64,000 bases of DNA from Actinacidiphila guanduensis (GTDB taxonomy: Bacteria > Actinomycetota > Actinomycetes > Streptomycetales > Streptomycetaceae): contig NZ_FNIE01000001.1 of the NCBI RefSeq assembly GCF_900103985.1, positions 62,001 through 126,000 on the forward strand. The letters are read 5' to 3'. The notes beneath the pieces were generated by a model that did no database searches, had not been told where the DNA came from, and worked only from the letters and a program-made list of their open reading frames with translations. How positions within the stretch are numbered: position 1 is the stretch's first letter; every line of letters begins with the position of its first letter. Shown here piece by piece: positions 54,058 through 63,336 of the stretch. The position numbers were made by a program, and so were the translations under genes.

Positions 54058-56721
54058 ATGAGACGCACCCGGCTCGCCCTCGCCGCGACAGCGTTCGCCG
54101 CCGGCCTCTCGCTCACCGTCGCCGGCGGTGCGGGCGCCTACGCCGCCCCGGCGCCCGCGGCCTCCCTGGCCCCGGCGGAGTACGGCGCCGACGCGGGCGG
54201 CGCCGTCATCGTGGTCCTGGCCGACCAGCACAGCGACCTGAAGCTCAAGGCCCAGGGAGCCGCCCGTACCTCGGCCACCCGGGCCGACCAGCGCTCGATC
54301 GTCGCCGACATCAAGGCCCAAGGCGGCTCCGACATCCGGCAGTTGGTGAGCGTCAACGCGGTGGCCGCCCACCTGTCGGCCGCCGCGGTGAAGCAACTGC
54401 GGGCCGACCCCGCCGTGTCGGAGATCCTGCCCGACGCGACGATCACGGTGCAGCCCGGCTCCACCACCCCCAAGGCGAAGCCGGCCAAGCTCGACCCGGC
54501 GCTGTGCCCGGCCGATCCGGCCAAGCCGTTCACCGAGCCGGAGGCGCTGTCGGTCGTGCGCGCCTCCTCCGACGACCCGAAGGCGGGCCCGGAGGGCAAC
54601 GACATCGCCACCGGCAAGGGCGTCATCGTCGCCAACGACGGCATCAACGAACTGGCGGGCAACCCGAACTTCATCCGCAAGGACGGCACGCCCGTCGTCC
54701 TGGACGCCCCCGACCCGACCGCGGACGACAGCGACGGCGAGTACTACGGCGACGCCTCCTCGATCGCCGGGCAGGGCACGGTCGTCTACGACTACTCCAA
54801 GGAACTCCCGTACTCCGGGCTGCCGTCGGGCTGCACCTTCACCATCAAGGGCGTGGCTCCGGACGCCTCGCTGGTGGACAGCTCGGTGATCGACACCCCG
54901 CCGAGCGGCTCGGCCGGCGCCGTGCAGCAGTCGGAGTCCGAGGTCGTCGCGGGGATCGACAACGCTGTCGTGAACGAGCACGCCGACATCATTTCCGAGT
55001 CCTACGGCTACACCCCGCGGCCGGGCCGCTACGCGGTCTTCTACGCCGCCAACGACGCGGCGATCGCCGCGGGCGTGACCGTCGTGGTCTCCTCCGGCGA
55101 CAGCGGCGTGTCCGGTACGGTCTCCTCACCGGCCACCGACCCGCTGGCCATCGCGGTGGGCGCCACCAACACGCTGCGGCTGAACGCCCAGGCCACCGGC
55201 TACACGAAGTGGACCAACAACAACATCACCCCGCTGTCCTCGGGCGGCACCGCGCCGAACAACCGGGTGGTCGACCTGGTCGCCCCGGGCTACGGCGGCG
55301 AGGCCGCGTGCAACCCCAACGGCAGCGACTGCCCGGCGAACACCCAGACCGAGGCGTTCGGCGGCACCAGCGAGTCCTGCCCGATCGTGGCGGGCGCCGC
55401 GGCCGACGTGATCCAGGCCTACGCCGACAGCCACCACGGCACCAAGCCGACGCCGGCGCTGGTCAAGCAGATCCTCACCAGCACCGCCACCGACATCGGC
55501 GCCCCTGCCGACGAGCAGGGCGCGGGGCTGCTGAACGTCGCCGCGGCCGTGCGGGCCGCGCAGCAGGAGCCCGGCACCACGGCCGTCCAGCACGGCAAGG
55601 GCAAGCCGGCCGACGCCCGCAGCCTGGTCGTCCACTCCCCGACCCAGTTGGACGTGACCGCTCCGGCGGGCACCAGCGCGCAGTCGGTGACGCTGTTCAA
55701 CACCAGCGCCAAGGACACCGAGGTCAGCGCCGCCTACCGGTCGCTGAGCACGCCGGCGCAGTTCGGCCGGACCGTCACCGAGCCGGTGAGCGCCCCCGAC
55801 CCGAGCCTGCCGGTCCCGGCACAGGGCGCCCAGGCGGCGGCCCCGATCAGCTTCACCGTGCCCAAGGGGCTGGACCGGCTCGACGCCGACATGCTCATCC
55901 CGGACCCGGCGAACTCCACGATCCTGTCGTTCACCCTGGTCGACCCCAAGGGCGCTCTGACGCAGATCTCCTACGACTACGGCACCCCGCCGACCCGGGC
56001 CGGCCGCACCGGCACCGTGTCGAACATCCAGCACGTCGAGGTCACCGCCCCGGTGCCGGGCCGCTGGAAGGCGCTGGTGCTGTGGGCCAACGGCCGCGCC
56101 CACCTGCAGGAGCCGCCGAACGTGCCGGGCACCTTCACCGGTGACATCTCCTTCCGCACCACCGGCCAGCACTACGTCACCTCGCCGGCCGCGCACCCGG
56201 TGCGGATCAAGGCGCACTCCAGCGCCGTGGTCCCGCTGAAGGTCGCCATGCCGGCGGCCCCGGGCGACCACCCGGAGTCCGTGCAGTTCACCGCGGCGAA
56301 CGGGGCGAGCACCTCGCTGCCGGTGGCCCGCCGGACCCTGATCCCCTCCCAGGGCGGCCCGTTCGACACCACGATCACCAGCAGCGTCGGCCGGCAGGTC
56401 GGCCAGATCAGCACGTACGACCTGGACGTGCCGGCCGGCAAGCAGGACCTGGACGTCGACTTCACGACGCCGGACGCCAGCCCCGACAACCCGATGACGT
56501 TCTGGCTGCTCGACCCGAGCGGCACCGTCGTGCAGCAGGTGGCGGCGACCCCGGCCACCGACGCCTCGGGCGCCACGATCGCCGCGGCGCACCTCGTCGC
56601 GCCGAGCCCGGCCGCGGGCCGCTGGGAGATCGACGTGGAGCTCAACCTGACGACGAGCGGCAAGGAGTTCACCCAACTGGTGCACGGCGTGGTCGGCTAC
56701 GACCGGCCACCGGCCGGCTGA
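54058..56721 (+). CDS. Secreted subtilase-like protein with sedolisin-like active-site residues
   Basis: This 887-residue exported protein has a signal peptide (LALAATAFAAGLSLTVAGGAGAYA) and an I9-like propeptide region (about residues 45-135, AVIVVLADQHSDL to VSEILPDA). The subtilase domain spans about residues 150-580. The usual Asp lies in GVIVANDGI (Asp194) and the nucleophile in FGGTSESCP (Ser438). The HGTH motif is absent: the place reads GEYYGDASSIAGQG, and the only His between residues 107 and 438 is His308. Glu228 and Asp232 are four apart and the oxyanion segment is SSGDSG (Asp348), both as in S53 sedolisins (Glu-Asp-Ser). The C-terminal 300 residues are beta-sandwich modules. A hairpin at 56748-56780 ends the gene. 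Confidence 0.82.
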   Translation: MRRTRLALAATAFAAGLSLTVAGGAGAYAAPAPAASLAPAEYGADAGGAVIVVLADQHSDLKLKAQGAARTSATRADQRSIVADIKAQGGSDIRQLVSVNAVAAHLSAAAVKQLRADPAVSEILPDATITVQPGSTTPKAKPAKLDPALCPADPAKPFTEPEALSVVRASSDDPKAGPEGNDIATGKGVIVANDGINELAGNPNFIRKDGTPVVLDAPDPTADDSDGEYYGDASSIAGQGTVVYDYSKELPYSGLPSGCTFTIKGVAPDASLVDSSVIDTPPSGSAGAVQQSESEVVAGIDNAVVNEHADIISESYGYTPRPGRYAVFYAANDAAIAAGVTVVVSSGDSGVSGTVSSPATDPLAIAVGATNTLRLNAQATGYTKWTNNNITPLSSGGTAPNNRVVDLVAPGYGGEAACNPNGSDCPANTQTEAFGGTSESCPIVAGAAADVIQAYADSHHGTKPTPALVKQILTSTATDIGAPADEQGAGLLNVAAAVRAAQQEPGTTAVQHGKGKPADARSLVVHSPTQLDVTAPAGTSAQSVTLFNTSAKDTEVSAAYRSLSTPAQFGRTVTEPVSAPDPSLPVPAQGAQAAAPISFTVPKGLDRLDADMLIPDPANSTILSFTLVDPKGALTQISYDYGTPPTRAGRTGTVSNIQHVEVTAPVPGRWKALVLWANGRAHLQEPPNVPGTFTGDISFRTTGQHYVTSPAAHPVRIKAHSSAVVPLKVAMPAAPGDHPESVQFTAANGASTSLPVARRTLIPSQGGPFDTTITSSVGRQVGQISTYDLDVPAGKQDLDVDFTTPDASPDNPMTFWLLDPSGTVVQQVAATPATDASGATIAAAHLVAPSPAAGRWEIDVELNLTTSGKEFTQLVHGVVGYDRPPAG

Positions 56722-56747
56722 GGCTCCCCCCGTCCCTCGTACGTCCC

Positions 56748-56780
56748 GGTGCCCGGGGAGCCTCGCGCTCCCCGGGCACC
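56748..56780 (+). terminator. Perfect 13-bp stem hairpin after the protease gene
   Basis: GGTGCCCGGGGAG (56748-56760) pairs with CTCCCCGGGCACC (56768-56780) around CCTCGCG, 27 bp after the stop codon. It is a likely terminator. Confidence 0.7.
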
Positions 56781-56968
56781 GCCCGTCCGGCCGCCGCACA
56801 CCCGCCGCCGGGCCCGCCACCGGAAAGCGGCCGTCGCGGTGAATGCGCTCGGCTCCCGGTAATTGCGCCCCGGGAATTACCGGGGAGGGCCGCAAAGTCA
56901 GGCGACGCATAAACGCTCAATATTTCCCCCCGGACGCATCCTGCCTGCTCGCGGAGGAAATCCGCTCC

Positions 56969-56994
56969 GATTCTTCGCGGCCCACCCCGGGTAC
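56969..56994 (+). promoter_or_regulatory. Putative SigB-type promoter (GATT-N16-GGGTAC)
   Basis: GATT (56969-56972) and GGGTAC (56989-56994) with 16 bp between them fit GNNTN14-16GGGTAY. It lies about 49 bp upstream of the PP2C gene start. Nothing else is seen in 56781-57042. Confidence 0.45.
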
Positions 56995-57042
56995 TAGGCT
57001 TATGTGGGGGAATGGATTGCCGCCAGTCAGGAGCCCGTTCTC

Positions 57043-59397
57043 GTGAGCACTGGATGTGAGGGGCCGGGCGACCAGGGCTTCGTCTTTCCCGCCCTGGGTG
57101 CTGCCGTGGTGGACGGCCGCGGCACGGTCACCGCGTGGTCCCCGGCCGCCGAGCGGCTGACGGGGGTGGCGGGGGATGCCGCGTGCGGGCGACCGTTCGC
57201 CGAGCTTTTCCCGGGAACGGGCGGCGGTCCGGCGCCGTCGGGCCGGACGGTTCCCGCGGGGGGCCGGACGCTGGATGTGCACGCCCTGCCCCTGACCGGG
57301 GCCGGCGGCCACAGCGTCGTGCTGTTCGCGGACGAGCGGCAGGCGCGGACGTGGGGCTACGGGGTGTCCCTGCTGGAGGCGTTCCTGCGGCAGCACCGGA
57401 TGGGTTTGGTGCTGCACGGCGGCAACCTGGACGTGGCGCTGACGAACTTCACCCCCGGAATGTTCGGCGGCCCCGGCTTCGGCCCCGGCGACCGCCTGTC
57501 GGACGTCGCGGTCGCCGACGAGGCGCACGACGTCGAGAAGGTGCTCGGCCAGGTGCTGCTGTCGGGGGAGCCGGAGATCTCGCGCGAGGAGCGACTGAGC
57601 TCGGCGCAGCGCCCCGGCAAGCAGTGGCTGCTCTCCTGGTCGGCGCTGCGGCTGGAGGACGCCGAGGGGCGGCCCACCGGCGTGGCGGCGGTCGTCAACG
57701 ACGTGTCGGACCAGGAGCGGGTACGGCGCCACCGCGACCTGCTGCACCGCGCGGCGACCGCGATCGGCTTCTCCCTGGACATGCGCCGTACCGCGCAGCA
57801 CCTGGCCGACGTGACCGTGGAGGGCCTGGCGGACCTGGCCACAGTGGACATCGCGCAGCCGGTGCTGGCGGGTGACGAGCCCGCCACGGCCCCGCTGGGC
57901 AATGTGCCGCTGATCCGGCTCGCCGTCGCCTCGGCGGACGGCACCTGGCCGCAGGACGTGCTCGGCCCCGGCGGGTCGTACAAGGACCTGCCCGAGAGCG
58001 CCGAGGTGCTGCGCATCCAGCAGGGGCATGCCTTCGCGCTCAGGCGCCAGGACACGGTGGACGCCCTGGGCAGCGAGGAACTGGTGCGATTGCTGGTGCC
58101 GCCGGGCGCCCACTCGCTCGTCGTCGTCCCGCTGTTCGCGCGGGGCCGGCTGCTGGGCTCGGTGACGGGCTGGCGGACCCGGCAGCCGGAGCCCTACGAC
58201 GACAGCGAGGTGGAGCTGCTCACCGAGATCGGCTCCCGGGCGGCGCTCGGCATCGACAACGCTCGCCGCTACGCGCGCGAGCACCGCGCCGCGGCCGCCC
58301 TGCAGCAGCGGCTGCTGCCGCGGGCCGGCACCGACACCCCGGCCGCGCGGACCGCGGGTGTCTACCAGGCGGCGGGCGGGACCGCGGGGATCAGCGGCGA
58401 CTGGTTCGACGCGATCAGCCTGCCCTCGCTGCGGGCCGCCTTCGTCGTCGGCGACGTCATCGGGCATGGGCTGCCCGCCGCCGCCGCCATGGGACGGCTG
58501 CGCACGGCGATCCAGACGTACGCGGACCTGGAGATGGAGCCCTCCGAGGTGCTGGCCCGGGTGGAGGACCTGGTGCAGCGCCTGGCCGCCGAGGCGCCGC
58601 AGGACCAGCAGGACACCATCGGCGCCACCTGCCTGTACGCGGTCTACGACCCGACGACGCACGAGTGCACGCTGGCCAGCGCGGGGCATCCGCCGCCAGT
58701 GCTGGTGGAGCCCGGCGGCGCGCGGGTGGTCGACGTGGTCCCCGGCCCGCCGCTCGGCGTCGGGGGCGCGCCCTTCCAGTCGGTGACCTTCCCCGTGGCG
58801 CCCGGCAGCGTGCTCGCGCTCTACACCGACGGGCTGTTCGAGCTGCGGGGCTACGACGGTCCCGACGGCATCGGGCGGCTGCGGGACGACCTGGCCGCCG
58901 CCTGCTCGGCGGGGACCCCGCTGGAGCAGATCGGGCGGACGATCGTGGAGCGCCCGCACGCGCGCCCGCCGCGCGACGACATCGCGCTGCTGCTGGCCCG
59001 GACCCGTGCGGTCGATCCGCGCAACGTACGGGCCTGGCGGTTCCCGGCCCGGGGCGAGTCGGTCGCCGAGGCGAGGGCGGCGGCCGTGCGGCAGCTGCAG
59101 GAGTGGGGGCAGGACGGGCCGGCCTTCAGCGCGGAGCTGGTCGTCAGCGAGCTGGTCACCAACGCGATCCGGCACGGCAGCGGCCCGGTCACCTTGCGAC
59201 TGATCCTGGACCGCACACTGATCTGCGAGGTCGCCGACGCCAGCAACACCCAGCCGCGGCTGCTGCGGGCGGCCGACACCGACGAGGGCGGGCGCGGCCT
59301 GTTCATCGTGGCCCAGTGCACGACCCGCTGGGGCTGCCGCTACGGCCGCCAGGGCAAGACGATCTGGACCGAGCAGCCGCTGGAGCCGGCGGGCTGA
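57043..59397 (+). CDS. PAS-GAF-SpoIIE (PP2C) phosphatase with C-terminal RsbW-like ATPase domain
   Basis: This protein of about 784 residues has a PAS-like domain (GAAVVDGRGTVTAWSPAAERLTG), a second PAS-like region to about residue 230, and a GAF domain (about 240-420). The RsbU-type linker is AAALQQRLLPR, followed by a PP2C domain with intact metal motifs ISGDWFDAI and VVGDVIGHGLPAAAAM, then SAGHPPPVLVEPGG and LYTDGLFELRG. The last 130 residues are a GHKL ATPase (LVVSELVTNAIRHGSGPV, GGRGLFIVAQC). A phosphatase fused to an anti-sigma-type kinase is a known streptomycete layout. The GTG at 57043 has AGGAG nine bases upstream; GTG 57004 is an alternative. A SigB-type promoter precedes it. Confidence 0.88.
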   Translation: MSTGCEGPGDQGFVFPALGAAVVDGRGTVTAWSPAAERLTGVAGDAACGRPFAELFPGTGGGPAPSGRTVPAGGRTLDVHALPLTGAGGHSVVLFADERQARTWGYGVSLLEAFLRQHRMGLVLHGGNLDVALTNFTPGMFGGPGFGPGDRLSDVAVADEAHDVEKVLGQVLLSGEPEISREERLSSAQRPGKQWLLSWSALRLEDAEGRPTGVAAVVNDVSDQERVRRHRDLLHRAATAIGFSLDMRRTAQHLADVTVEGLADLATVDIAQPVLAGDEPATAPLGNVPLIRLAVASADGTWPQDVLGPGGSYKDLPESAEVLRIQQGHAFALRRQDTVDALGSEELVRLLVPPGAHSLVVVPLFARGRLLGSVTGWRTRQPEPYDDSEVELLTEIGSRAALGIDNARRYAREHRAAAALQQRLLPRAGTDTPAARTAGVYQAAGGTAGISGDWFDAISLPSLRAAFVVGDVIGHGLPAAAAMGRLRTAIQTYADLEMEPSEVLARVEDLVQRLAAEAPQDQQDTIGATCLYAVYDPTTHECTLASAGHPPPVLVEPGGARVVDVVPGPPLGVGGAPFQSVTFPVAPGSVLALYTDGLFELRGYDGPDGIGRLRDDLAAACSAGTPLEQIGRTIVERPHARPPRDDIALLLARTRAVDPRNVRAWRFPARGESVAEARAAAVRQLQEWGQDGPAFSAELVVSELVTNAIRHGSGPVTLRLILDRTLICEVADASNTQPRLLRAADTDEGGRGLFIVAQCTTRWGCRYGRQGKTIWTEQPLEPAG

Positions 59398-59486
59398 TCC
59401 GCGGGAGCGGGCCCCCTGCCGGAGGCGGGAGCTCAGCCGGGGACGGGCGTCCGGCGCGGCGCTCCGAAGGGCGGCGGCCGCTGTGC

Positions 59487-60365
59487 TCAGGCGGGCGGCA
59501 GGTGCCACCGCGGGTCGCGTACGGGCTCGCGCGACTCCTCCGACTCGTCGGCGCTGCCCGCGGCGATCGTGGCGAGCCGGGCGAGCGCACGGGCGGAGGG
59601 TGTGCCGGGCTCCGCGTGGTAGACGACGAGCACCTGGTCGTCGGTGCCGGCGACCACCAGCTTCTCGCGGTGCAGCTCCAGCGCGCCGACCTCGAGGTGG
59701 TGCAGCCGGGCCGGGCCGCCGGCCCGGCGGACGACGTCGTGCCGCGCCCACAGCTTCCTGAACCGCTCGCTCTTCAGGGCGAGTTCGCCGACCAGCGCGG
59801 CCATCCGCGGGTCGTCGGCGTGCGCGCCCGTCACGGCGCGCAGCTGGCCGACCGCGGCGGCGGTGGCCTGCTCCCAGTCCTCGAACAGCTCCCGCTCGCC
59901 CGGGTCGAGGAAGGCCGCGAGCAGCCGGTTGGTGCCGGGGCGCAGGTTGGGCGAGAGGGCTCTGGCGACGGGGTTGGCGGCGAGCACGTCCAGGTAGCGG
60001 TCCTCGACGAAGGCGGGCATCGGCAGGGAGTCCACCAGCAGCCGGGTGCCGGCGGGGACCTGCTGCGGGCGGGATCGGCCGGGGCGGGGCCGGGGGCGGA
60101 CCAGGCCGTGCAGGTAGGCGGTCTGGTCGGGGTCCAGCCGCAGGGCGCGGGCGAGGGCGGCGGTGACCTGCGCGGAGGGGGTGCGGTCGCGGCCCTGCTC
60201 CAGGCGCAGGTAGTAGTCGGTGCTGATGCCGGCGAGCAGGGCGACCTCCTCGCGGCGCAGCCCCGGGGTGCGCCGCTGCCCGATGGCGCGCAGCCCCACG
60301 TCCTGCGGGTGCACCTGCTCGCGGCGCGCCCGCAGGAACTCCCCCAGCGTGTTGGGCGTCTGCAT
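59487..60365 (-). CDS. XRE family regulator with MmyB-like C-terminal domain
   Basis: This 292-residue regulator begins MQTPNTLGEFLRARREQVHP. The helix-turn-helix is RREEVALLAGISTDYYLRLEQGRDRTPSAQV (adjoining pieces). The C-terminal part is an MmyB-like ligand (PAS-like) domain with YLDVLAANPVARALSPNL and LEVGALELHREKLVVAGTDDQ. This domain in MmyB-like proteins can bind fatty acids. It is divergent from the aldo/keto reductase at 60508 with 142 bp between starts, an arrangement in which such regulators control the reductase. The upstream extension of this frame is the shadow of the neighbouring gene. Confidence 0.9.
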   Translation of the reverse strand: MQTPNTLGEFLRARREQVHPQDVGLRAIGQRRTPGLRREEVALLAGISTDYYLRLEQGRDRTPSAQVTAALARALRLDPDQTAYLHGLVRPRPRPGRSRPQQVPAGTRLLVDSLPMPAFVEDRYLDVLAANPVARALSPNLRPGTNRLLAAFLDPGERELFEDWEQATAAAVGQLRAVTGAHADDPRMAALVGELALKSERFRKLWARHDVVRRAGGPARLHHLEVGALELHREKLVVAGTDDQVLVVYHAEPGTPSARALARLATIAAGSADESEESREPVRDPRWHLPPA

Positions 60366-60507
60366 GTCTTCCACGGTAGGCGGCCGGCCGGGCACCAGCC
60401 TGGTCCTGCTTCTCCCAGGAAGTTTCCGGCACTGCCGGGGCGCGGCCGCGCGGGCGAGGGTGGAGGGGCGGGAGGGTCCCGCAGTCACCCGATGGAGGAG
60501 CGCAACG

Positions 60508-61461
60508 ATGGAGCAGGTGGAACTGGGCGGCCTGGCCGTGTCCGCGGAGGGCCTGGGCTGCATGGGCATGAGCTCGGTGTACGGGGCGGCGGACTGGGAC
60601 GAGTCGGTCGCGGTGGTCCGGCGCGCCCTGGACCTCGGCGTCACCCTGATCGACACGGCCGACGCCTACGGGCTCGGCCACAACGAGGTGCTGGTCGGCC
60701 GGGCGCTGGCCGGCCGGCGCGACGAGGCGCAGATCGCCACCAAGACCGGCATGGACTTCACCACCGGCCGCGGCCGGCTCGTGGTCAGGAACGACCCGGA
60801 GCGCATCAAGGCCGCCGCCGACGCCTCCCTGCTGCGGCTGGGCACGGACCGGATCGACCTGTACTACCTGCACCGGGTGGACCCCGAGGTGCCGCTGGAG
60901 GAGTCGGTGGGCGCGCTCGCCGAGCTGGTCGCCGAGGGCAAGGTGCGCGCCATCGGCCTGTCGGAGGTCACCGGAGAGCAGTTGCGGGCCGCGTACGCCG
61001 TCCACCCGATCGCGGCGGTGCAGAGCGAGTACTCGCTGTGGACCCGCGACCCGGAGACCACGGTGGCCGACGCCGCCCGGGAGCTGGGTGTCGGCCTGGT
61101 GGCGTACTCCCCGCTGGGGCGCGGCTTCCTCACCGGCACGGTGGAGGCGGGCGCCCTCGCGGCCGGCGACGCGCGGCGCCGGCTGGCCCGGTTCGCCGAG
61201 GACGCGGCAGCGGCGAACCGCTCGATCGCCCAGGCGGCCGCCCGGATCGCCGAGGCCAGGGGTGCCACCGCGGGCCAGGTCGCCCTGGCCTGGGTCGCCG
61301 CGCAGGCGCCGCGGCTCGGCGTGCCGGTCGTGCCGATCCCGGGCACCAAGCGGCTGCGCTGGGTGGAGGAGAACGCCGCCGCCCTGGGGGTGCGGCTGAC
61401 CGATGAGGACCTGGCGGTGCTGGACGGGCTGGCCGGGCAGGTGGTGGGCGCCCGGTACTGA
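60508..61461 (+). CDS. Aldo/keto reductase
   Basis: This 317-residue NADPH-dependent reductase has Asp and Tyr in LIDTADAYG, Lys in IATKTGMDF, His in YYLHRVDPE, and the cofactor-binding end VVPIPGTKRLRWVEENAAAL. GGAGGAG stands seven bases before the ATG. It is divergent from the XRE/MmyB-like regulator and likely its target. It resembles the 27214-28221 reductase in general layout ([31 protein letters not shown]), but the sequences differ along their whole length, so they are not recent duplicates. Confidence 0.92.
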   Translation: MEQVELGGLAVSAEGLGCMGMSSVYGAADWDESVAVVRRALDLGVTLIDTADAYGLGHNEVLVGRALAGRRDEAQIATKTGMDFTTGRGRLVVRNDPERIKAAADASLLRLGTDRIDLYYLHRVDPEVPLEESVGALAELVAEGKVRAIGLSEVTGEQLRAAYAVHPIAAVQSEYSLWTRDPETTVADAARELGVGLVAYSPLGRGFLTGTVEAGALAAGDARRRLARFAEDAAAANRSIAQAAARIAEARGATAGQVALAWVAAQAPRLGVPVVPIPGTKRLRWVEENAAALGVRLTDEDLAVLDGLAGQVVGARY

Positions 61462-61535
61462 ACCTCCCGGGGCCGGGACCGGTTCTCGCCCGGTCTCCCT
61501 GCCCGGTCCGTGCCGGGTCCTTGCTCAGTGCTTGC

Positions 61536-63218
61536 TCAGTTCTTGGATGCGGCCACCCGCACGGCGAGGACGGCGACGTCGTCCTCGTTGTGGGGCGGGC
61601 GGGAGCGGGCGAGCAGCTGGTCGGTGAACATGTCCAGCGGGCGGCGGGCCAGTTCGGTGGCGTGCCGGCGCAGGGTCTCCATCCCGTCGTCCAGGGTCTG
61701 CCCGCGGGACTCGATCAGCCCGTCGGTGTAGAGCACGAGGGTGGAGCCGGGTGGCAGGACCACGGCGGCGTCGGTACGCCGGCGCCGGTCGTCCACGCCC
61801 AGCAGGAGGTCGTGGGCGTCGGTGAGATAGCGGGCGGGCCCGTCGGCGGCCACCAGCAGCGGCGGCGGGTGGCCGGCGTTCGTCCAGCAGACCTCGCAGC
61901 TGCCGTCGGCGGCGGGCCTGACATGCGCGAGCACCAAAGTGGCCATGGTGACCTCGACGATGTGCCGGCAGGCGTGGTCCAGCCATTCGACCGCCCGGCT
62001 GGGCAGCTCGGGGTGGACCCAGGCGAAGGCGCGCAGCATGTTGCGCATCTGCGCCATCCCGGCCGCCGCCTCCAGGTCGTGCCCGACGACGTCGCCGACG
62101 GCGACGGCGGTCGCGTCCTCGGAGAGGATGAAGGCGTCGTACCAGTCGCCGCCGACCTGCGAGGCGTCGGGCGCCGGCAGGTAGCGGGCGGTCATCCGCA
62201 GGCCCGGGATGCGCGGCATCTGCGGCAGCAGGTGGCGCTGCATGGTCTCGGCGACCTTGCGCTGCCGCTGGTAGAGGCGGGCGTTGTCCAGGGCCAGGCC
62301 GGTACGGCGGGCGATGTCCTCCAGCAGCGCGAGGTCGTCCTCGGTGAACGGGTCGGGCCGCTCGGAGCGGCCCAGGGTGAGGGCGCCCATGGCCTCGCGC
62401 AGCCGGTGGATGGGGACGATGACGGCCGAGTGCATGCCGCTGGCGTCGAACAACCGCCGCTGCTCGACCGCCACGTCGGAGTCCGGCGGGCCCTGGTAGG
62501 CCTGCGGTCCGGTGAGGGAGGAGGCGACCCCGCGCAGCGCCCGCGACAGCGGCATCGGCGATTCCGCGGGCACCGGCGGCATGGGGCCCTGCAGCTCCTC
62601 GCGCACCTGCACGGCGCCGTCCTCGACATGGGCGACGACCGCGCGCCTGACCTCGTCGTGCTCGGTGATCAGGTCGACCACGGCCCAGTCGGCCAGGCGG
62701 GGCAGGACCAGGTGGACCAGGCGGCTCAGCGTCTCGTCGACGTCCAGGGTGGAGGTCAGCTGCTGAGTGGTCTCGGCGAGCAGGGCCAGTCGCTCCAGTT
62801 GCGAGAGCGGGGCCGTAACCCCCTGCCGTAGCGGGGCCGGGTCGACGGGGTGGAAGACCGTGAGCGCGCTCGCCCCACGGCCGCCCTCCCAGGGGGTGAC
62901 GAGCCAGAAGATCCGCAGCAGCGAGCCGTCACCGCGCTCCAGCCACTCGTCCTCGCCCTGCGCGGTGGTGCGGGCGCGGGCGGACTGCCGCAGCGCGCAC
63001 CGGGTCCTGGGCACCCGTTCGCCGCGGCCGCTGCGGTGGAGCAGGTCGTGCGCGTCCTGGCCGACGACCGCGGCGGCGGCGCGGCCGAGCAGCTTTTCCG
63101 CCCGGTTGTTCAGCGCGGTGACCACGCCCTGTTCGTCGGTGGTGTAGGCACCGGCGCCCAAGGCGTGCAGCAGTCCCGATATGTCCTCCGGGACCTGCCC
63201 GGAGGCTTTACTCGTCAT
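61536..63218 (-). CDS. PAS-GAF-SpoIIE (PP2C) phosphatase
   Basis: This 560-residue cytoplasmic protein has a PAS domain (LLHALGAGAYTTDEQGVVTALNNRAEKLLG as adjoining pieces) and a GAF domain (about residues 150-325; ETTQQLTSTLDVDETLSRLV starts it). The RsbU-type linker KVAETMQRHLLPQMP leads to a PP2C domain with VGGDWYDAF and VAVGDVVGHDLEAAAGM. The usual GHG is GHD; the metal-binding Asp residues are kept. Later blocks are WTNAGHPPPLLVAADG, LVLYTDGLIESRG and HNEDDVAVLAVRV. The ATG at 63218 is preferred; a GGGTAT lies only 10 bp upstream, which could indicate near-leaderless transcription. Confidence 0.88.
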   Translation of the reverse strand: MTSKASGQVPEDISGLLHALGAGAYTTDEQGVVTALNNRAEKLLGRAAAAVVGQDAHDLLHRSGRGERVPRTRCALRQSARARTTAQGEDEWLERGDGSLLRIFWLVTPWEGGRGASALTVFHPVDPAPLRQGVTAPLSQLERLALLAETTQQLTSTLDVDETLSRLVHLVLPRLADWAVVDLITEHDEVRRAVVAHVEDGAVQVREELQGPMPPVPAESPMPLSRALRGVASSLTGPQAYQGPPDSDVAVEQRRLFDASGMHSAVIVPIHRLREAMGALTLGRSERPDPFTEDDLALLEDIARRTGLALDNARLYQRQRKVAETMQRHLLPQMPRIPGLRMTARYLPAPDASQVGGDWYDAFILSEDATAVAVGDVVGHDLEAAAGMAQMRNMLRAFAWVHPELPSRAVEWLDHACRHIVEVTMATLVLAHVRPAADGSCEVCWTNAGHPPPLLVAADGPARYLTDAHDLLLGVDDRRRRTDAAVVLPPGSTLVLYTDGLIESRGQTLDDGMETLRRHATELARRPLDMFTDQLLARSRPPHNEDDVAVLAVRVAASKN

Positions 63219-63336
63219 ACCGTCACCATACCCAGCAGGGCTGCCCCCACCGTTCCCGCCGATCGCACGCGCCTCTGCCGCCTCCTGCGGGCGGCGGGCG
63301 CGGCCGGCGGCTTTTCCGCCCCGCGCGGGCCCCGGA

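Noticed and set aside
56917..61005. 1362-codon minus-strand open frame
   Set aside because: It runs antisense through the PP2C gene and then becomes the shadow of the XRE and aldo/keto reductase region. No family motif was found in it, and third-codon G+C bias supports the other frames.
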